Shown piece by piece: positions 58,381 to 64,000 of a stretch of 64,000 nucleotides of DNA. Source of the stretch: Aspidapion aeneum (Eukaryota; Arthropoda; Insecta; Coleoptera; Brentidae). The position numbers were made by a program, and so were the translations under genes. The stretch's first letter is position 1. Each line of letters starts with the position of its first letter. Where the stretch lies: the NCBI GenBank assembly GCA_963576565.1, contig OY755044.1, forward strand, positions 51,591,847 to 51,655,846. Reading direction: 5' to 3'. The notes under the pieces are model-generated. The model was given only the letters and a program-made list of their open reading frames with translations. It made no database searches and was not told where the DNA came from.

Positions 58381-59149
58381 GTAGTAGTAGTAGTACTTTA
58401 TTCATGCTAATAAAATTACATATTTCTTGCACACGTCAAAATTTTTCTCACCATTCTACAGGTATCTAATAAAATAGGTTAAAAATGCTTAAAATTAACA
58501 TCTAAAATGTAAAAAAAAACATACATACTTATAGCAATCTGCATACTTTTGAAACATTACACTATTTAAAAAACAGCACAATACTTTTAAAAACTTTTTA
58601 CAATAGCTACATGAGATGTGGCACTGAAATGGCTTATTTTTTATTTATTTGAGATCACTAAAATTGTGGTTTATTATTTCATCACAAGAATAAAAGGCTT
58701 TTGTTTTAAAATACTCTGCCAATCTATGGGCACCTAAGCTCACACTAGGTACTATAGTTATAGTGTGAGCTAATATAATCAAAAACTGAAATATATTTTA
58801 TTCAACTCCAGACTCAATTACCTTTCGTTTGATACCACACAAGCCATGTTTTGACTTAAACTCAAATTTTTTAAATCTACCCCCACCCTTTTTTTTTAAA
58901 TAAACTAAAATTCATTTTGTTTAACTCCAGACTTAATTACCTTTCGTTTAATATCACACACGCCATATTTTCACATAAACTCTAATTTTTGGAATCTACC
59001 CCCACTATTTTATTTGGCTTGCGTGCGGTGGATTTTGTTCATTTTTAAATGGGACCATCACGGCCCAAAACCCAACTTAGGTACCAAATTTCATTAAAAT
59101 CGGACAAGCGGTTTTTGAGTTATGCGGGTTGGTCGTTACAGACAGACAT

Positions 59150-59180
<31 letters not shown>

Positions 59181-59670
59181 GCAAAACAAAAAAGTTTCAA
59201 AATCATCTGAAACGCAAAGATATATAAAAATTTTTGAAATCGGAGCAACTTTTTTTTTCTCGAAAAAATTAGGATCACCATAGCTCACACTACTTATATA
59301 GTAGTAGTGTGAGCTAATAGTTTTTCATGTTTAAATAGATAATATTTGGACGCAAATTTTTTATTTCTGTAATAACTTATTCCAGTTCTGGTCTTTTCAA
59401 GCCTGTGGTGGCGCAGTTGGATGTTGATGTTGTTTCTAGTTGCGCGACCATGTATGTCATTATGAGTAATGTATTGATTTTTGTTATTTATAACATATTT
59501 TAAACTTTGTATAAATAAAGATGGAAATGTTAAGAACAGACCTATGAAACTCTCCTTACAATCGTCCCTGTAACCCTTACCATCTACAATTCTTACACAT
59601 CTCCTTTGCAAACCAAATATCCTATCCCCTCCCGTAGCATGACCCCATGCTAGAAGGGCATAGAAATAAA
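58381..59670 (-). mobile_element. LINE 3' fragment with (TAC)n tail, cut by E2
   Basis: Coding sequence on the minus strand (59611-59317 and a few codons upstream) contains FGLQRRCVRIVDGKGYRDDC and TFPSLFIQSLKYVINNKNQY, matching LINE reverse transcriptase C-termini. After E2 the minus strand reads LAEYFKTKAF and a stop, then a 3' region ending AATAAAGTACTACTACTACTGCT near 58378. The 5' part is missing, cut off at the end of the Penelope element. Confidence 0.8.
58714..59316 (-). mobile_element. Element E, copy 2, inverted relative to copy 1
   Basis: Same terminal hairpins (GCTCACACTAGGTACTATAG..., and AGCTCACACTACT...AGTAGTAGTGTGAGCTA), same (CAGA)n, same CCAAATTTCATTAAAATCGG and two GGGGGTAGA-type units as E1. 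The 22-bp tail CTCTGCCAATCTATGGGCAC adjoins both copies. Confidence 0.82.
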
Positions 59671-59679
59671 AATAAAATT

Positions 59680-61632
59680 TCGGACTTCCATTGTCTTTAT
59701 TTATTTTAAAACACGACGTTTCGGTTAGTAAGTATCTCTAACCATTATCAAGTGTAAACTAAACAATCTAGTCTCTAGGCTACTACTTATACTACTTGGT
59801 GTGCAGTCAGGTGTGACGGCCCGCCCCCTTTTTTAATCCTAAGACGCCTGTTTTCCTTAAAGAGTGGTTTCCATATGTTTGGTATGTCCGTGCTTGGTTG
59901 ACTAAAAACTTCTTTATTCTGCAGTATATACGCAGCTTCAATAAACTTTCGTTTTCGCCAATGCGACTCCTTATGTAAAACTTTAGCTTCTGACCACTGA
60001 ATCCTGTGATTATTTGACCATGCATGATCTGCTAAACCGGATTTTTCAATATCCCCTAATTGGGTACTTTTTAGATCTTCATTTACTCTAACCTGAAGAG
60101 GGCGTTTCGTTTCACCTACATATGATTTACCACACTCACACGGGATTTGGTAAATACATTCCTTATTATTTGAGGGATTGACTGGTTTTGTTTTAGTTAC
60201 AAAACTTCTTATCGTATTTCCCGAAGAAAATACTGTTTTTATATTATAGTGTTTAGCTATTCGTCTTATGTTTTCTGAAATCCCTTGAACATATAGAATG
60301 TTAATAACACCTAACGGATTACTATTTTGAGAACTTGGTACATTTAGTTTGTTTTTAATTTTAAATATCGTTGAGTTTATTAATTTCTCGGAATAACCAT
60401 TCTGTTGTAAGTCCTTTTTAATGTTGTTAATTTCTGTGGTTAATTCTTCATTATTACTACAAATATTTACGGCTCTTAAATACAAACTTCTAATAACTCC
60501 TTGTTTTGTTGCAACAGAATGATTAGTAAAATTTAGGTACTGTCCCGTGTGTGTAGGTTTCCTATATACAGTGGTTTGAATGTTTCTGTCTAATCGTTTG
60601 ACAAGAACATCCAAAAAAGGTAAGGACGAATCTTTTTCAATTTCCATGGTGCACTTGATTGTTGGTCAAATACCGTTTAAATGGTGTAGAAAATTTTGTA
60701 GTTCGTCATCATTTTCCGGCCATATAATAAATGTGTCATCCATGTATCGTAGCCATAGTTTTGGTTTGACTCTTGCTGTGTTGATCGCATGGCCCTCGAA
60801 CCACTCCATGTAGATTTTTGCTACCACTGGCGAAAGAGATTGAGAACCCATTGGGAGTCCATCATTTTGTGCGTAAAACTTATCTTTCACTTGAAAGTAA
60901 GAGTTACGGAGACAGAGCTCCAAAAGATCCATCACCCCCTCCACCGATAGCGTTGTTCTCTCGTGAAGTGTATCATCAGTTTGTAATTTGTTTTTAATGA
61001 TACTGAGTGACTCATTTATTGGCACGTTGGTGTAGAGACTTTCTACATCAAAACTTACAAATCTATCGCCGGGATCTAATTCGATACCTTTTAAAACCTC
61101 CACAAAATGTTCCGAGTTTTTGACCAAAGATTCGGACTTACCCTGTAGTGGTTGAATTATGTCCAACAAAAACCTCGACAAAGTGCTGGTCGGTGAGTCC
61201 CTGGAGCTGGTAATTGGTTGCAGTGGTATATCCTTCTTATGTATCTTTGGTAATCCATAAAAATGTGGTGCCTTACTATGGTGTGGAGTCAGGCGGGATC
61301 TAGCAGCGTCCGGGATATTTTCAGCATACTTCTTCAAAGTCCTGTAGATGCGTCCTTCTATGGTGGTGGTTGGGTCTTTGGGTAGTTGCTTGTAGTCTCC
61401 TTTCTCCAGAACTTCTTGGATCTTTTTGTCGTAAGTCTCGACATCCATGATCACCGTTGCGTTTCCTTTGTCGGCCGGTAGAATCTTGATTGATTTGTCA
61501 GCCTGCAGGTTCTTGATTGCCCGTTGTTCTTGACTGGTGATGTTTGTCTTTTGTTGCTTCTTTCTGTCCAACGTTGTTCTTACTTTATGGCGAAACTCAT
61601 CAGCTTCGGGTTGAGGTAGACTAACACCATCA
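59680..61632 (-). mobile_element. Penelope-like element, copy 2, 5'-truncated
   Basis: The 3' terminal sequence at 59683-59770, then GIY-YIG endonuclease and reverse transcriptase coding sequence, then an abrupt end at 61632 against the GATCGAAAGTACAAAA array. It extends further 5' than copy 1. Confidence 0.88.
59787..60647 (-). pseudogene. Penelope copy 2: thumb region and GIY-YIG endonuclease
   Basis: 286 codons. Starts in the RT thumb (SSLPFLDVLVKRLDRNIQTT, TVYRKPTHTGQYLNF), passes NIRRIAKHYNIKTVFSSGNT and reaches ECIYQIPCECGKSYVGETKR, the GIY-YIG motif with its arginine-bearing helix. It continues to GLADHAWSNNHRI and ESHWRKRKFIEAAY (the later catalytic glutamate region). The domain looks complete. 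An insertion near 60655-60668 separates it from the RT frame. Confidence 0.9.
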
Positions 61633-61679
61633 AGATCGAAAGTACAAAAGGGCGAAAGTACAAAAGATCGAAAGTACAA
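60666..61679 (-). pseudogene. Penelope copy 2: reverse transcriptase palm and fingers
   Basis: 337 codons, of which those upstream of 61632 come from the adjoining array. Visible: ADKSIKILPADKGNATVIMD, GLPKIHKKDIPLQPITSSRD, VSFDVESLYTNVPI, GLPMGSQSLSPVVAKIYMEW and LRYMDDTFIIWPENDDEL. The YMDD box and motif A aspartate are intact. The frame is broken at its 3' end by a small insertion. Confidence 0.92.
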
Positions 61680-61830
61680 AAGATCGAAAGTACGGCCGCG
61701 GGCCTACATCGACTGGACAGGTCAATTCGACTTGATACGGTAAATTTGTATTTTCAATATTTTGTTTTGTCGATTTTTTTCGACCTTTTGTACTTTCGAC
61801 CTTTTATGGCTTCGGCGGCGGGCCCGATTA
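61633..61830. repeat. CGAAAGTACAAAA array and its inverse, right arm of pair K
   Basis: Four direct units (61633-61692), a short unrelated spacer, then the inverse TTTTTCGACCTTTTGTAC (61775-61807) followed by GGCTTCGGCGGCGGGCCCG. Confidence 0.75.
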
Positions 61831-61946
61831 TAAATTGTCCTTTTAAACAGTGTGTCACAAAATGTGACCCATAGTATAGAAAACTCTCCAGGGGCGTCCT
61901 AAATTGCAAAAATTTATATATTTATGAGTACCTAATTATGATTATG

Positions 61947-61968
61947 CCCCCCCCCCCCCCCCCCCCCC
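61947..61968. repeat. C22 homopolymer
   Basis: An uninterrupted run of 22 C. Confidence 0.9.
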
Positions 61969-62077
61969 GCTGTATAAGATTCACCACTTTATTTTTAGTT
62001 CCATATGCTTTAAAAAATAACCAAAAATACCTGTGTCAAAGTTACTACTGTTACTTTCTGCATAAAAATATTGCTTA

Positions 62078-62092
62078 GGGGGGGGGGGGGGG
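62078..62092. repeat. G15 homopolymer
   Basis: An uninterrupted run of 15 G, 110 bp after the C run. Confidence 0.9.
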
Positions 62093-62984
62093 CATGGCCC
62101 CTATGCCCCCTCCCCTTATAACCACCGGTGTTTTTTTGCTTTAAAGAACTTATTTAGATAAATCAAAATATCTAATCTAATCAAAAAACAGTTTATTTTA
62201 ATTTGGAAACATTTTATTTTAGTAGGTATAAATTACGAACCTTTTTGAAGTATTTATCATAACATTAACCTCACTTTGTAATATATCATTTAAAAAGAAA
62301 TTGTCTTATCCTCAATAAAGAATAAAGGTACATTTTTTTCTGAAAATCTTAGTTAGAAAAGATATTTAAATATGCAAGAGAAACTGATTATTTCAGTTAT
62401 TTTTGAAAATAAGTTTATATTAGTACGCCCCTGAAGCCTTAAATATGGCAACAACCCGACATTTTAATAAAGTTTTTAAAAGAAAATGTGATGTTCTACA
62501 ATAAAGTATATTACATATTTTTTCCTAAAAAGTGTAGTTTTTGAGAAAATTTTGAAAAACCTATAATAAACATGTTTTTTCTAAATAATCCCGATTTACG
62601 TACGCCACTGAAGAGCTACTTGCTTTTCCTAACCTTATTGACCAATACATCGTTGGAAAGGGAATTTTATTCTTCACGAAAAACTGTTCTTTGCAATTTT
62701 TGATAAAAGAAGTGGTTTTCGAGAAAATTGCATAAAACTGAAAAAAAAACAGGTTTTTGGGGGTTTGGAGGGGATTTTCTCCGTCCCTGTCGATTTTTCG
62801 AGTTGGCAACAGAGATATTCGGATTCAGCGGTGTCAAATTAGGAGAAAATGGTCTGTTGCCAAAAAGTAATATGATTTGCTTCTAGACCGAAAACGGAAA
62901 GTCTTTTAAAATAATATGCTCTGACTACTTGAGTCAGGGACTTTTTAAATTGCCACGCTCGAAAATAAAAAATAATCCTATTAA

Positions 62985-63180
62985 AAATTGGGAAAACCAG
63001 TTTGCAGTGGCGTATATAGAAAAAAGTTTCAGGGGGCGGCCGAGACATTTTCGGGGAGGGGGCCGAGACCTTATGAGGTCGTATTTTATGTTTGTATTCA
63101 TGAAATATGTGGAAAATATCTAAAAAAAAATTATAATGCAAATAAATGCACCGGAAATTTAAAATGTCCCTTACTGTACA
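62985..63180. other. hAT-like MITE end, undetermined
   Basis: CAGTGGCGTATATAG at about 63006 followed by a G-rich body (GGGGAGGGGGCCGAGACC) is typical of hAT MITE left ends. The right end was not located. Confidence 0.4.
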
Positions 63181-63189
63181 AATTGTATA

Positions 63190-63525
63190 ATCATTCATAT
63201 TAGAGAATATATTTTTAGTTAAAGCCTGATATATACTATATTTTTAAAAGAATATTCCAGAATATGATTTTAGTTTATTTTCGGTATATTATTTTCGTAT
63301 ATTAGAGAGTACCTATACTTTTAGTTTCTTGATTTATTATTTTAGTATATTCTGAAAAAATATTCTAGAATATAATTTCAGATTATTTCCGGTATATTCT
63401 TTTGGTAAATTTTAAAATGAATATTAGAGAGTATATTTTCAGTTTAATCCTAAAATATTTTAGTGTATTCTAAAATCAATATTCTAGAATATGATGTAGT
63501 TTATTTACAGTATATTCTTTTCGCT
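63190..63525. repeat. TATATTCTTTTGGTATATTC array, second block
   Basis: Five degenerate units, same orientation as 56830-57150. Confidence 0.75.
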
Positions 63526-63534
63526 GCACCAGTT

Positions 63535-63835
63535 CAAAACAGCGATATTTAAAACGGCGACATTTAAAACAGCGACATTCAAAAAAGCGACACATCAAAA
63601 CAGCGAGATTCTAAAGGGCGACATATCAAAACAGCGATATTTAAAAGAGCGACATCTAATAAAAATGGTGACATATCAAAACAGCGACATTCAAAAAAGC
63701 GATAAATCAAAACAGCTACATTCAAAACAGCGACAATTCAAAACAGCGATATTTAAAAGAGCGACATATCAAAACAGCGACATTTAAAAGAGCGACAATT
63801 CAAAAATCAATATTAAGCAACACTTAAAAAAGCGT
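63535..63835. repeat. CGACATTTAAAACAG array
   Basis: About seventeen units of 16-19 bp (GCGACATTTAAAACA, GCGACATATCAAAACA and variants). Resembles in period and layout the CGAAA arrays at 22640, 58246 and 61633. The inverse partner may lie beyond the window. Confidence 0.8.
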
Positions 63836-64000
63836 GTTATGACTTGCCACACCCGGTCTTTCAGTAAACCTTATAGTAACCACGATACACTGACAACATC
63901 AAAAATCGTCAAATTAAGTCACTGCCCGTAACTTTTAATCATCGTTGAAAGTTGAAATGGAAAGTTCTTCCCAAAAGAACAAACCGATTCTATACTACGA
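63836..64000. other. Window end, nothing recognised
   Basis: No gene or repeat identified. Confidence 0.4.

Larger units (their letters stand above)
61830..62890. repeat. Element J, right half
   Basis: Degenerate repeats related to 57480-58200, partly direct (near 61870-61910) and partly inverted (62440-62700), ending with the inverse of the 57200-57300 terminus at 62790-62885. It includes long G/C homopolymers. No gene. Confidence 0.55.

Overview
The window looks like intergenic or intronic DNA from a large, AT-rich, repeat-rich insect genome. A beetle or hemipteran would fit, but no host gene pins the species down. Almost everything that can be named is a transposable element or its remains. 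The families are a Gypsy and a BEL/Pao LTR retrotransposon, non-LTR retrotransposons (LINEs), two Penelope-like elements, a split Mutator-type transposase/YqaJ gene, two pogo-type DNA elements, hAT and Tc1/mariner MITEs, several unclassified fold-back elements and many tandem arrays. I see no tRNA, rRNA, CRISPR or bacterial-style operon.

Positions 1-21857: a four-level nest. A fold-back element (A, 703-21857) carries inverted arms. Its left arm was hit by element B (928-5125) and then by a Gypsy element (C, 5266-19314). The gag-pol junction of the Gypsy was in turn hit by a BEL/Pao element (D, 9248-16425). Because A's right arm (21210-21857) is intact, it preserves the empty sites for B and the Gypsy, so both target-site duplications can be read directly. 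The Gypsy leader, between a primer site matching tRNA-Leu and gag, holds a 113-bp tandem array in which eight units carry a canonical heat-shock element at exactly 113-bp spacing. This is the most interesting signal in the window.

Positions 21858-31290: non-coding mosaic. It holds hAT-like fragments, an inverted pair of short CGAAA-type arrays, an 11-unit ~126-bp array (24840-26215), a GC-rich minisatellite, a region peppered with TATCGACAC, a pogo-type terminus, a diverged 1.2-kb tandem duplication and a MITE with GTCCTGT repeats.

Positions 31290-46630, minus strand: a decayed multi-exon gene with a Mutator-like DDE transposase region followed by a YqaJ exonuclease domain. It can be assembled from eight short exons, most with matching splice phases. 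Its introns contain a LINE (36945-40660, itself cut by element E1), a pogo-type element F (42100-46075, itself cut by element G1) and a hAT MITE.

Positions 46630-64000: a 713-bp near-perfect palindrome, a second copy of G, a hAT element, a second pogo-type element (H) whose short open frame joins a psq-type helix-turn-helix to a PHD finger, a Tc1/mariner fold-back MITE, LINE tails, ACTTCAAGTAC arrays, two 5'-truncated Penelope elements (54740-56232 and 59680-61632), a second copy of E, and inverted non-coding repeats (57190-62890). The whole window is a record of repeated insertion. The only nearly intact coding unit is the BEL/Pao element, which has apparently identical LTRs and a single in-frame stop.
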